DNA of 64,000 bases from Paragonimus skrjabini miyazakii (GCA_014338405.1 JTDE01000127.1:124658-188657); one strand, 5' to 3'; positions 25,570-37,859 are shown, numbered from the stretch's first letter. Numbers and translations: made by a program. The notes: a model not told the origin generated them from the sequence alone.

Positions 25570-27860
25570 CTTAATGCAACAGTAAACACTCAGTTTGTCG
25601 ACAACTGGAATTAGCTCTGAATGGGCTATTTTTAGATCAGTTTCTCTAACATGTATGAAAATCTATGACCCCGCGTGTTCTTGAACGCCTGAAAATAACG
25701 TCGAGCTTCAGATGAATGACATTAACAGAAATGGTTTTGAGAACTGAAGTTTGTGCAATAAACTGAGACTAAAGACAAATATAGAGGGGAGAACCGGCGT
25801 GTAGAATGCAACACACTGGAACCGATTTCGGACTGCACAAAGGAACTAAGTTTTTCTCTAGGAAACGCAGCTACAATAACACTTCTCATGTATGGCTCCG
25901 AAGCATCCGCCTCGATTCTGGCTTTTGCCCTCTCTTCATAACTTTGCTAAACTGGTGTCTTGCGACATGACGGGAAGTGCAAACATGTCAGCAAAATGTA
26001 CTTGTGATAGGTCTATCCGACTCACAAACAGTAGAAAAAACGAGTACACCTCACTTTACCCTATGCTCACTAAAAACCTGAAAAGTAGGCCGCTTAGGGC
26101 TAAAACGCAGGATGCCATACAAATTAAAGCATCTAGTAGGTACACTGGTTAACATAGATAACGCGGAGTTTGTTGAAAATCTTCAATAATGTGTTTCTGA
26201 AAACCGTCAAGTCAGAGGAACCTGTCAGGTCATTTTCATTCGACGAGGCAGACATGGCTGGACATAATCATGATGCAATTGATTAGAAAGCTTCACTCAC
26301 TTAATTATAAGAGGTGACTAATTATTTGAGCTTTATAACACCGGCTGTAGAATTTTTAGATAGATGAATGTTGTCTTCATGTCCATCTGTTTCGTTTTCT
26401 GTTTCTTGATCTAGTCTGTCTATGGGGAAGAGTAAAATCCTACTGTTGAGTTGACAATCTGTTCACTTCGCTGACAACTAAGCATCAGTTTGCAATTTTT
26501 CACCTTTGAGACCAAGTGGCTTTACGTAGACCGCAGGTTTGATATGATGGCATCTTTCAGGATACATATCAACTGACTGCACTTCGGGGTCTCTGTGTAA
26601 AGCATTACTAATGAGCCGGTTCGGAATATTCTTGTTTCAGGCCGACATGCATATTTTCATGTCGTTAAGACTATGCACTAGTTACATGCTTCTGTGAATG
26701 AATGTGATTTGTATGAAACCGTCTACATTATGCGCTGGGTAATTTTAACTCACGGTCAATTTCTTTATTTTGTGTCGTCGTTCTCATCCTTAATGAATCT
26801 TCTATCCACCGGAGTCTTTTATCTGGTTATATGATTTCATCAAAGCTGCCAGAACTGATCACAGCACCAAACCGTTTACTGCTGGAATAGAGTTGTGGTA
26901 TTTACCTTTATCATTCAATTGAGATAACTAATCCACTTTCAAGTTTACCGTTACGAAACAAGTTTGAATGTGAAACCGTAATGCTTCAGCCGGAACGCTT
27001 AGTGCGACAAATATATTCTCCCATCCTTCGTTTTTACTGCACTTTAGCAGTTGTAGTCAGTCTCTATATGGAAACGACTACAACTAACTGTTTCATTTAT
27101 CCAGCGCTGAAACTATCGCCAACCTATCCTTCTCGTTTGTTCAGTACTTCTGTTCTTATGGGGTCAGTGAACTACTAGCCTTCTGATTGACTTCCACTTT
27201 TGGTTGAGAACCATCATAGTCGCTTGGTGACTAACATCCATGAATATCGTGGACGGTTCGCCAGCCTTTGTCGGGTTTGACTTTGGCTGGTGCCACTCCA
27301 CTGTCTCCAGATTAAAGGTCTTCTACGCTTCGACCGTCAGTTGAAGACTCTCATTTAGATGCAATATGGAATACATCAGCATGATTGTGTCTAAAATATT
27401 TAAAAATATCATGTGCTACCCGAAAACTGTCAGGGCGCCCGTTTGGGACTGGCCAATGAATCTTCCTTGTACTTCATCACTTTTTCAGGCAAAAGTGTCC
27501 TTTTCAGTGCCCACCTTTGACTTCGGAGCATCAACTGCACTCATGTCGGTTGGAACTGGAGCAGACCTCTCATAGGAATCTACTTCTGTAGAGCGTCACG
27601 CAATGCTGCGTGCTTCGACTTTATCTGGCTATAAATAACAATGTCTTATTCACATTGAGCTATCTTATAAAACCCTTCCTGTGGTTTCGCTTTCTGGAGC
27701 TGAAGATCAAAGTATACTTGTGATAAATCAAACGATAATGTGAATACCACTTTTTACAGTATTGCGGTTTTACTGCTACTTGCTAGCTGGCTGGTCACAT
27801 CCGCTAACTTTGCTGGTCGTAGCTTGTTAAAAGTATCCGCAACCGATATGACTCTCATGG

Positions 27861-27885
27861 TTGGATTGAGTTCTACTCAATCCAA
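27861..27885. repeat. perfect 11-bp inverted repeat with 3-nt loop
   Basis: TTGGATTGAGT (27,861-27,871), loop TCT, ACTCAATCCAA (27,875-27,885). The arms are perfectly complementary. The core GAGTTCTACTC also forms the T-arm-like hairpin at 35,264-35,280. Confidence 0.85.
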
Positions 27886-27974
27886 TGTTTGGAAATCCAC
27901 GTATACCTCGAAATTCCTACTGGGCTTCTTCAAAAACACTGGCAATCTAAGAAGTCTGTCAGTTTATTAAATCG

Positions 27975-27994
27975 TGTCCCACTTAAGTGGGACA
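27975..27994. repeat. perfect 20-bp palindrome
   Basis: TGTCCCACTT followed directly by AAGTGGGACA: a gap-free 20-bp palindrome only 89 bases after the previous inverted repeat. Such a site could be a cruciform, a dimeric protein target, or the fold-back of an unknown element. No terminal repeats or target duplication are obvious around it. Confidence 0.85.
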
Positions 27995-29046
27995 TTTCTC
28001 GTTACCTTCTCAGGGTGTGTCGGCAGGACTCAGGGTTTACACAATCTGAACTTATCCGTGGTTTAAAAAAATCTACCTGTTGTCAACGTCTTTGCTGATT
28101 TGCTGGCTGTCAAATGTATCATGAACCATTTGCATCGTTGTACACCTTAACTTTGTATCAGGCTAACCGGTGTTGTTTTGCAATTATTGAGGTGGAAAGG
28201 CCAGTAATTTTTGTAGAATAATCCTTGCTGATTCTGTGTGCTTTAAGATCTGGTCAGTAGTGCGCATTTTCCGGGACTACTTCTCAGTGTCAAACGTAAG
28301 CAAAAGAACAGTATCGTAAGCCCGAATGGTTAATGCCGAATAACTCAAATGACGTTAATAATTCAAATTTTTCACGCATCAAAGGTTCAAGACAACAGTG
28401 AAGACAATAGCTAAATATGGTATTCAATTGTGATTCCTCGTAGAAACCTCAACCGCACAGAAACAACTGGGAGACAAACTCGTAATGTCAAATGAACATT
28501 AACCAGTGTAACGGATGCAATGGAAAAACAGATCCGGGAACGCGGTACAGTATATAGGGCGGACAGAACACTCCAAAATAACTGGATATTAGATCAGTAA
28601 GAAAAACCGCCGAAATGAGTTTGAAAAACAGCATCCTACTCAGTAGAAAACAGCATGATCTTGAAGACTAACAGAAAACGACAGAAGGTTCTAGAGGTTA
28701 ACGAGAATATTACAGGATAGTCCGAAAACAAAGCGTCTTTACAGCGGATGCAGCAAATATCACTAAACAGACAGAATAGCAATGACAGAAATTTGTATCT
28801 CACCTGAGAACCGATATAAGGGTTGAATAAAATCAATGAACCGTTGAGTTAACGTTAATCACACAGCATAAAAAATATGTGAACCTACCGGTTCCTTTGA
28901 TCCGGTTCATCAAAACAACAAGATGACAAACGTTGAGGGATATTAACACTTTGATTTATTTCATCAGTCGCGTATTAAATGCAAGCAGAATATATATGCG
29001 CATAGCAACAATAGATGAACGGAGTGAATTTTGGATCCAAATTTCG

Positions 29047-30190
29047 CTACCACGGAAGGTGGATGGTGTGAACCATTAGCGTTTGCGCAAACAACACTAA
29101 CTGCATTTGTCTGCTCAACAGAACTTCACTGATGGTCAGAATTTTGAGGTTTGGGTGCTGTAACAACAGAGTGAACGGCTTGTTTGGGTCGACGTTGTAA
29201 CCTATCTCCAAGATGTGCTTCGCAATTGATGTTGCTGGGTTTCGCGTTTCATTACTAATTTGGTTATCCGCTGATTCAGCAGACTGAATCAATCATTTTT
29301 GGAAGGTGGTCGGCCACTGGCTGACGAAAGCACCGGTTGGTTCTGCTGATTTAACTGTCATTACAAATGCTAGTGAACTGATAAATGACATTTGAGAGAA
29401 GATAGTTAGGTACATTGCATCTAGCGTTTTCCCAACCAACACTCCTAGTTGATGACAAGAAGAACAATTCAGCTACAGAGTATGTGCGATTCATAGCTGA
29501 CTGAAGCTGATGACGTGAACAAATAATCTTTTCTGAACTAAACCGTTACGAACATCCCCTTTTTCTTTGTTGTATGAACTGCGGGTCTTTCCGTCTTTTA
29601 TTAATTTAAACGGAAATAACTTTATCCGAGTATCCGGTAAAAAGAAGTACGAGTGTTAGGAGATGCTCCTCTTATGTCAGCCGGTCATCTGTGAAAATTC
29701 GTTGCCCTCTGTCAAACAATGCTCTGACTAAACACCGCTTATTGACCATAGATGAGAAGCCGGAGATCTTGAGAAATTGGCCGCTTCAAATGGCTTTGCG
29801 ATAGACCGACCGTAGCAGCGTGTCTACATGACGTCTCGTAAGTAAAGCGCCTAGAAAAGCTAGGTTTCTTTTCGACCCAGTCTGATAAATAAACAGACGA
29901 ATTTGGATGTATGGGATCAATAAAGTTGAGAAATGGAAGAAACTAGTCACTCTCAGTAAAAATCGAAATATCAGAGATATGTTTTTACATGGAGTACTAC
30001 CAAAAATCCGTCCTTCAATCATTTTAATAAAAGCATTTGCTAATGTTAGGCATAATGGGCTGCCCATGTCTACCTCGTCAAGTTGCTTATAATTAGCATC
30101 CTCCAAATCAAACTGAATGTTTTCTGTACACACACAAAAATGAGACCCCTGAGATACTCAACGGGAAGAGGCGTTTGCTATACATTCTGT
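29047..30190 (-). mobile_element. Penelope-like retroelement 2, RT and GIY-YIG remnant
   Basis: Minus-strand reading from about 30,175: LPVEYLRGL in one frame passes by a one-base shift into CTENIQF and MGSPLCLTLANAF (RT motif B, normally AMGSPLGPTLANxF). The YVDD motif that should follow is not readable. LNFIDPIHPN and a block RRHVDTLLRSVYRKA mark the start of the thumb. One long stop-interrupted frame then gives VRALFDRGQRIFTDDRL, MNRTYSVAELFF and the endonuclease core VIYQFTSICNDS-stop-ISRTNRC (family: IYxFxCxCGxSYIGRT). After a frame change, SIAKHILEIGYNVD leads to the terminal HLPW at 29,050. Compared with element 1, the residues differ widely, so it is another family or a much older copy. 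No N-terminal half was found above 30.2 kb. Confidence 0.8.
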
Positions 30191-31099
30191 TGGTTTATTG
30201 TTTGCGGCTGACGAGATAAATCGAAATGTTATCATTTCGTAGCGTTTTTCTTCTTGCTGTTTCGATGAAAGATATTGTTTACCAGCTGAGGGACAATCGT
30301 CTCGATTAAATGAATCCCGTAATTCAATAGTATGGACCTGGATGTAGAACGGAAGAAACAGAACGGATGAAGTAACAAGGTATTATGGAAAAACTGAGTC
30401 CAGTAACTGATATAGTTCAATCAAACACGGGGTCCAGTAAGTGAACAATTCGCGATGGAAACAACACAACGCGTTTCGAAAAATCGACCACATGTACACA
30501 TAAAATCACAGAAGACTTTGACAGGTTTAACAGCGATCTCCGAAGCCAGTTTGATCTTTTATCACAGCTGATTACATGAAAGTTGGACAATTTTTTCCTC
30601 CATTTACCGTAGCCACGTTTTGAAAGGTAGCTCTTTCACTGACCTCTACGACAGCATTTTTTGTTGCACACGTAGCGTTTCCTGGTACCCATCCGCTTAC
30701 ATGTGTAGCTTGAGTGAGTCCTACAGACACGTTAATAAAAACAATAGTGAAACTCCTTCCTTAGTATTCCACAGTATTACTTCAGAATGATTCATCTGGA
30801 TTTGTTGGCTACTCATCAGTCTTGTCTTAAGAGATGGTAAACATTAGAATGATACAGTCATGAAAATGAACTGCTTTACCTGAAAGCCAGGGAAGAATTA
30901 TTGTTTTTACCTTCCACGGTGCACCAGATGAACTGATTACTTTTCGCGTTCCCGATTAATCAAGGCAAGGTCTGCACTCCCGTGTTCATACATTTAAATG
31001 ACTACCCTTTCACATTTGTACAGCAATGAACTAATTAATGCATGCAACAAGCATCTTCTGGCTTTCGGGAACTCTTGTCAGTACGCATGAGAGTTGCGT

Positions 31100-31790
31100 T
31101 CGCAATCCACGTGGTTGATCAGCTATTGCGTTTTAAGCATATTGCAAACCAGCAACACACCGAAAGAGTCGGAGGGTAAACGTTTCAGTCTCACATCTGT
31201 TAAAGGTGGCTTACGATTGGTGTCGGCTTCTAGGTCACACATCCGATTAGTTGGAAGAATCGTAACTGTAAGAGTCAGGTTGATCTTTATGGACACATTA
31301 TTTAATGAAGAACTTACTTCCAAACAAGTGTGATCGCATTAAGTACATTGAATGCGACTAATAGTCAAGTACTAACCAACTCAATTTAACTCTAACCTGT
31401 TGGTAAGTTTCCCATTAGTGGGCGTTGATTTCGAGTGTCACCAAAAACTCATGCTTGTCAGAATGGAACAAATCCTGTGGAATATGCGTCGGTAATGCGG
31501 ACGCGAACGCGCAATTTATACATTCTGAATTCATGGAGAGTTATAGTGATAGTGCTTTGCAGTGCATTGACAATGAATGTCGAATATCTCAGTCTAACAT
31601 CGAATACTGAGTCAATATAACGCCTGGGTTGGTCACTTGGTTGGCCTTCAAACGGACAAAACAGTGATTCTGGTCAACCAGTAAAATCTGACCTTTGTCC
31701 AGTGACTGATTCAAGAATCCTGGACATTCCGGTCTATCACGATCATCGAGACAGAAACAGCATCCGGTCACATCCTGAAGAAGCTCCTAC
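31100..31790 (-). mobile_element. BEL/Pao-type LTR element trace (gag zinc knuckle and protease)
   Basis: On the minus strand, GCCFCLDDRDRPECPGFLN near 31,765-31,710, then NHCFVRLKANQV, follows the spacing of the BEL/Pao gag region CxxCxxxHxLxxCxxFxxxS...LCFxCLxxGH. The histidines have been lost. Further along the same strand, about 31,220-31,140, LTDVRLKRLPSDSFGVLLVC resembles the end of the BEL protease (L.Di....ld...VglLIGcD). A frame-shifted GLRTQL near 31,090 could be the RTxLGW segment that follows it. The catalytic protease DTG/DDG triad, the RT and the LTRs were not found. The two pieces lie about 400 bp apart in the right order, which is the main support. Both are degenerate. Confidence 0.5.
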
Positions 31791-34700
31791 GTACACATGC
31801 TAACATTCCACCAGATAGACACGGTGTCCGGTGTAACGGCAACACTAAATGTATTGGGCCCTACACTAGAAAGCATGCTGGAACAGTCCAACGTAATAAT
31901 ACCCCGTGTGATTCTCACCATCGAAATACCAGTGAGACCGAAATCGTAAACTCAACGAGTTAACTCCCTGCATGGTTAAAAAACCGGAACATAAAGAGAG
32001 CAAAGAAACGCAAGTAATGCCGGCAAGTTACGACGCGAGTTGCAATCTCATTTCCGGAACAGAAATTACCAGTCAACAGCTAGACTCAAACAGTGTGCTG
32101 ATAGTTAGAAGTATTCGAAATGTACATACAGTTGCCATAAACAAAATTATTGCTGGTTACAGTTGCTAAAAGCGTACCATATTGACCGCTAGAAACGGGT
32201 TTTTACTTACCCATAAGCGTTAAGAAAGCGTTAGTTGTTGGTTCACTCTTCTTATCCGTCGACTGGTTCAACCCATCAATTCTACAGATTAGGTGGCAGT
32301 TTTTCTGCAATGCTGGCCAACGTCGCTCAGCTCTTTCTCCCTTTCAACCACCCCAGTTGTGGAGAAGTAACCCGGTATCCAATTATGTCAGTATACGACA
32401 ATCTCAAGTTGAATATAACTCGCATTCGATAGCAGCCGTCGTATTCAGACAGACTTTCTAGGAAGCCTCGCTCAAAAAGAAGCAGCACACTCGAGTTCAG
32501 CACCCATTAGAATTCGTCAATAGTGCATATTCCCACCAAGGTTGAGATTGTAAGTCCGGACACATATTCATTAGGCAACTGTGTTAACCACAGCGCCGCT
32601 GACCACACATTGATTCGAGTGCGACTCGGATACCATAGTCGTTCACTTAGCCAGGACATAAACTTTTAGACCCAAAAACATGGGTCAACGAGGGTAGTTT
32701 ATGAAAAAAATGACGCTAGATACAAACCCATCATCGTGAACAAAAGCTCCCATGAACACAGAATGGCCGTTTGATCGACTGGTATACAATTTAGCAACTA
32801 TTCTGGTTCCATATATCCGACACTAAGATTAGTTGCGCTTGACGATGGGGCAGAGCAAAAAGATGTCCTTCAATGTACGTGTGAAGACAGCTCGCTACTA
32901 TCGCATGTTTATTAGTTTGCTACATTCGTGACAACCTTAAATGTTCATTAGCTGTAAAAACAAACTCCCTGGCAATATCTGCGTTTTACCCTTCGTTTAT
33001 TGCATAGCGTCATCGATCAATCAGTCAGACTGTAAGATAGGTACATAAGAGGCAAAGGATAGATAGAAACAGCAGCACAGGTACGGCTTTAGCTGCGTTC
33101 TAGATAGGGTAGCCTAGTGTTATCGAAACGATGAATCGTGCTTTATCTGAGAAGCTCTGGAATTAGGCGGTGTATCGTTGTTAGATAGGTACAGGTTAAG
33201 TTAATAATTTCTTATCATTTCGTGTTTGGAAGGAGTTTATCAAGATTATAAGATTTCGATGGAACCCTTTACGCAAAACACACTACTTTTCTGCACATCG
33301 GTGGGTAACTTCAAGGTAGTATGAAAGGAACCACATGTCTTTTCGCATAGAGATTGACACGTTCATCGCATACTGACCATTTATTATCAACTAGGATGAG
33401 CTATACACTATGTCACCAGGAGGGATCGTTTAAACGATTTTGTTTATTGAGCAAAATTCAACTTAATATGTATTAATGGTTGGACCTACAACTGACAACG
33501 TAGGCAAGACACACCAGTGTCTCGTTACACAGGCTTGTAACAACACCAGTTTGTTGGTTTGGGTATGGTTCGTTGGTGAAGGAATAACTGGGTGGACAAT
33601 ATGAATTAGAATCCTAGAAAACCCTCTATTTCCATTCGGTTTACAGATGCACACCGGAAATATCAGCTTTCAATCCTATTTCATCTATGCGTGAAACCCT
33701 AGTGCCATACTAAAATTCCCTATGTTTGCTTGCTGTGTATACAAGCCTGTCCTAAATCCCATAGTGATTCTAGTAAGCAACCACACAACAAAAACACATT
33801 TTCCAAACAGGATTCTGGAATCTTTGAGCTGTTGAGCAAAATAATGGACGAGGGCAATTCTTCTTGGCTAACCGATCCGAACTTGACATAAAATGGAAAC
33901 GAAACGTCTTGCGCACAGCTAACTGCGCTTTTACATGCGTAGTTGCCTAATATTCGTTCGTTCAGGGTCAATGAAATAATCGCTTATTAACATTATTGTT
34001 TACTCTTAAGTACAATTGAGGTATCTAACCTTTGTTGAATACGGCTTATTCAACCAACTAAACTCTCATTCAGCTGAGCGTAACCTCATAGAGCTTGGCG
34101 TGCTAGCCCTCAAATAGGCGATCTGAAAGATGGAAGGCGAGCCAGTCAGTCACGATTTCTCGATTGTCAGTGGGCCGGAATTACACTCCAGTACGGTTTA
34201 TAGGTCAATCGACTTGGCAGGAGTCCAACAATGAAATTTGATGGTGACTGAATCCCAAGCGAGCTACTGGTCAACAGAAATGGCTAGTTCTATTAGTTCG
34301 ATCTACAAGGACTTACTGAGAGAATAACTGCTCTTAACTAGTACATCCAGAATAGCTGGTTATTCCAAAGTTACAGCGTTCTATCCGAACAATAAAAACC
34401 CGTAAGCTAGCTGAATTCCTTCTGCGACGAAAGCAGTTGTTCCCTTCACAGAGTAGTATGCAGCACACTGATCTTTTTGTATAACTCTTTCTGGCACACT
34501 GAATACGGTGTTGAGTCAACGGAAGTGCAACATATAGAACAGGTTTATGTGTAATTCGAATACCCACAAAATGAATGGCATTAATGGGAAGGTTTCTCAG
34601 GGGACGATTAGCAAAAAACGAGTGCACGCCAGCAAGAGACCGTTTTCACATTGCGTTCCTCTTGGTTAGACCATATCGCTTGATCCTGACCACTAGTATT

Positions 34701-35199
34701 GCTCATAGCTGTGTATGTGGATGTACGGCTTGTGTGAAAGAACCGTCTGAAATAATCTCGATCACTTTTTGCTCAATAACGTACATCAAACATTTTTTTC
34801 TGCTGTTATGTATCCCTGCTAGTTTTGAGCTGGTGGAAAGTAGTAAAAAATAAGGAAATTATAAGTAGCTCACCTACTAATTGTAACATTTTATCTGTAA
34901 GTTGTACATCACTGGCACCTAATCACAGCCTCCACATCTCCATAGACTTTTCAGCCGACTCGCTTTGAACAAACTCACTAGACTTAAGTTTCGTCATTCT
35001 TAGAGATCGTTAGTAGTTCACATTTAGTTTACTCCACTAAAACGAGGAACGTTTTCGAACATTTCAACTTCGTTATCTTTGTGAATCACTGCAAAATTCA
35101 ATCAAAATCGTTCAGTGAACGCAACTTAAGAACGAGACTTTTGACGCCGCGCTTAAACCGGTGTCGACCTTGTCAGACCTATGAAATTATCAATAATTC
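31791..35199. other. no recognised gene
   Basis: Several 60-97-codon frames are open on both strands (for example minus 33,971-33,720 and minus 34,627-34,334), but no domain is recognisable. The first few hundred bases could be the upstream gag part of the BEL/Pao relic, though I see no motif to prove it. Confidence 0.3.
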
Positions 35200-35200
35200 C

Positions 35201-35285
35201 TGCTCGGTCAGGTGGCTGACTGAGTCTCGCTCACTTCCGAAGAGTGAAGTCAATGGACTCGGTCGTGAGTTCTACTCACGTTACC
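35201..35285 (+). repeat. tRNA-Ser(CGA)-like SINE head
   Basis: GGTCAGGTGGCTGACTGAGT matches the start of Ser/Leu tRNAs, with box A. TCACT/AGTGA (35,231-35,235 and 35,243-35,247) forms a perfect anticodon stem with a 7-base loop, TCCGAAG, whose central triplet is CGA. A longer variable region follows, as in class II tRNAs. Then CGTGAGT-TCT-ACTCACG (35,264-35,280) sits where the T arm belongs. Position 33 is C instead of T, the T loop is too short, and the acceptor stem does not pair. It is therefore a tRNA-derived relic, not a working tRNA gene. Confidence 0.5.
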
Positions 35286-35305
35286 CTCAATGCAAAGTGG
35301 CCAGA

Positions 35306-35380
35306 GCGTGCGACCTAACCACCAAAAAACGGAATGTATTCCAGTTCTAACGTCGGAAGTTAAGCACTTCGGTGAGTCGA
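35306..35380 (+). repeat. 5S rRNA-like fragment (5S-derived SINE or pseudogene)
   Basis: GCGTGCGACCTAACCACC aligns with the start of animal 5S rRNA (GYCTACGGCCATACCACC). CAGTTCTAACGTC aligns with the following GGTTCTCGTC. GGAAGTTAAGCACTTCGG (35,355-35,372) covers the 5S box A region GAAGTTAAGCA..GTCGG. The distance between the ACCACC and GAAGTTAAGCA blocks is about 32 bases here against about 28 in 5S. The second half of 5S (TACTTGGATGGGTGACC) is absent. It lies 25 bases after the tRNA-Ser-like block, so both may be parts of one composite SINE head. Confidence 0.45.
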
Positions 35381-37077
35381 ATAAATTGTAGGACTGAGTG
35401 CAATGAATAAATCTGACTGCGTTATTTTCATAAGTTACTCCATGTTTGCAAGTACTTTTAAACACAAATTGGAAAGCAAGGGTGAATGAGTAGCTAGCGA
35501 TGTCTGAAGCGGTTATTGTAATGAAAATACTTAATCTTAAAGCAATTTCTTCCCTTTATGATTTAGTGTTGACACATTGCTAGTAAGTGATGTTTTTCAA
35601 TTTTACTGATTATTATTTAACAAGTGAGAGGTAAGACCGATGTGTAAGAAGTTCGCAGCAGAATCCGTTATTTTAACACAAGTCTTTGCATGCTTTATCA
35701 TTAGAAACATGAACATGGTGCCAACAATATGTAATAACTGACCGATTTGCCTGCATTCTGACTAAAATGATCCAACTGGGAACTCAAGTTTAAGCTTTGG
35801 GACAACATCCATTTTTCTTGTCGTCAGCCCACACCCATCAGTCAGCTTCAGACTTAGATGAATATCTTACTTAGAAAAACTGATTTGGTGATGAAAACCA
35901 GAAGCCGGAGTGTGACGACCGAGTGAGTTCATCCAGAAGCCCTAGCAATGAGTAACGGAAGGTTAATGATCTGGTCTTCTTGACTAAACCAATTAGATCG
36001 ATGGCTGATTAAATAAGTCAAATTCTACTTTAACTCATGCTATTGTGAGAGTCAACGTACCATCGAAATATACCAAGAAATAATGAAAGCAGCACATGAA
36101 ATGTTTAATCGCTTCACAAAATACACTTTTATGAAACCAAGAAAATAGGGCAATAAAGTTTAACAAGCAACTGGTCCCGGAGACCTATCGAAATCGAGGA
36201 CTACTGTTTCGACACTGTTGAGTAGCATCGGTATCACAAGTGCTGGGAATCTGAGGCAGCTACCTGAGTAGGCGTAACAACTAGACTTTGTGAGCCCAGT
36301 GACCCTGATCGATTGCCTGCGAAACCCTCTATATAATTCTTCTATGCTTGTTCATCTACAAACCAAACAAATGGCCGGTCGATTTTCACCTATGACGACA
36401 GAAAGCACAACAGCTGAAGAAAGCAATCATTACCCACTTTATCAATAAAATGTACAAGCTGAACTGTTCTCATCCAAACAGGGATTCTTGTGGTAAACCT
36501 ATTGGAGTTACGGGCCTAGGAAAAAGTCTCCATCTCAAATGAAAGCTTGGATCACCCTTGTTATAAAACTGCCATGCTGCTAGCGTGACTAGCACTAAGA
36601 TGAAAATTGTATTAACTTGCTTGTTCGTGTCATAAATTTGAAAGACTAATACTTAAGGACTCTCAGCATTAATCAGTCAAAAGATAAGTAGTCCGTTTCT
36701 AGATACTGGTCTGTCATGTCGGCTTACGCGCTCTACTACAATTTTGCGGCAGAATTGGGTTCCCGATAAACAACCATACCGTGTTCAGGGTCATATCAGC
36801 TTGCTGCATTTGCTCCCAACGGAAGGATTAAACTTTTCAGGTGATGCATTTGAGTTGTTAAAAAGAAATGCAGTTCATTTTTGATAAACCTCACAATTTG
36901 GTATAACATGTGTTCATGGTCATTCTGCAAATCTCCCGTGGAGGGAACTTCGTCGAGAAGAACATGCGTTCCTTCGTAATGTACTCATCAGTTGTTACGC
37001 GTTGCGATTATACACTCCAAAAAGTAGAATTTCATTTATCGATGTCATCACAAACAGACGTCAAATGTTGAACTAAA
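35381..37077. other. no recognised feature
   Basis: No long frame, RNA motif or known element is visible on either strand in this stretch. Confidence 0.4.
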
Positions 37078-37450
37078 CAACGGAGCCATTCGCTAACCGC
37101 ACGGTAGTGCCGTTACCTTGGCAGTGCTAATCTAACATGTGAGTCTTTCCGCAAACACATTGGTGGGCAGCGAATTCTGACAGAGGCTGCCACAGCATAT
37201 CACGACGACCGGGACTTATGAGCTGCGTAAGCAACTGTGAATATCTGTGGGTATTCCACCTAGTGATGGCTCTCCGGGAGATGATAAGCGACCGCCGATG
37301 TCGGTGGTCTGTATGATGCCAGCTGTGTGCACACGATTGTCAGCTTGTACCTGCGTCATATGCTACCTTACCCATGTTGGGAAATGTTTCGAGATCCGAA
37401 ACTCCAACTGCCGCTTAATCTTGTAAATGTAGCCAACTTGGCAACTACAT
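37078..37450 (-). repeat. dispersed repeat R1, copy 2
   Basis: Reverse complement of the repeat at 8770-9120, matching over about 350 bases. It follows the C-terminal tail of the RTE-like element at 37.86-38.96 kb on the same strand after about 400 bp of mostly non-coding DNA. This is where a 3' untranslated region of that element would lie. Confidence 0.75.
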
Positions 37451-37859
37451 GAAAATCGATGAAGCATATAAGATGTGGCGAATGAAAGCATTTATGTCTT
37501 GGGAGTTGGAACTGGAATCCCTTTTGTAACGCAACCTAATGTGATCTCTACGTTGTACAGCGAGATTCGTTAGACATTATAGCGACTAACTGACATCATC
37601 TCCTTCAGAAGGCAATTATAAATAAACTTTCAGACTTGGCACCGCCGTTGCTAGGTTTCGTGCTGTCCCTGTTTGAAAAAAACGTGGAAGTCAGTCATCA
37701 TCACCATCCTAATAGCAGCCATGAGCCTGACCACAGTGTGTTGTGGACCAAGCCACCCCCCACCTCAAAAGTGGCTTGGAATATCCTAGAAGAAAACGTT
37801 ACTAAGAAGACCGGAAATTAATAAAGAAGACTAAGCGGAAGAAGTAGAAATGACATGGA

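Larger units (their letters stand above)
25570..29046. other. no recognised gene; two palindromes
   Basis: Short open frames occur on both strands at 26.98-28.10 kb, and stretches of the minus strand near 27.2-27.4 kb look coding-like. No family is visible. Besides the palindromes listed separately I see nothing to annotate. Confidence 0.35.

Noticed and set aside
25860..25925. Plus-strand LLMYGSEA, like the LLYGSEAW segment of RTE-type elements
   Set aside because: Only about eight residues match; nothing before or after fits the family in any plus-strand frame.
35201..35285. Functional tRNA-Ser(CGA) gene
   Set aside because: The acceptor stem does not pair, the T loop is too short and position 33 is not T.
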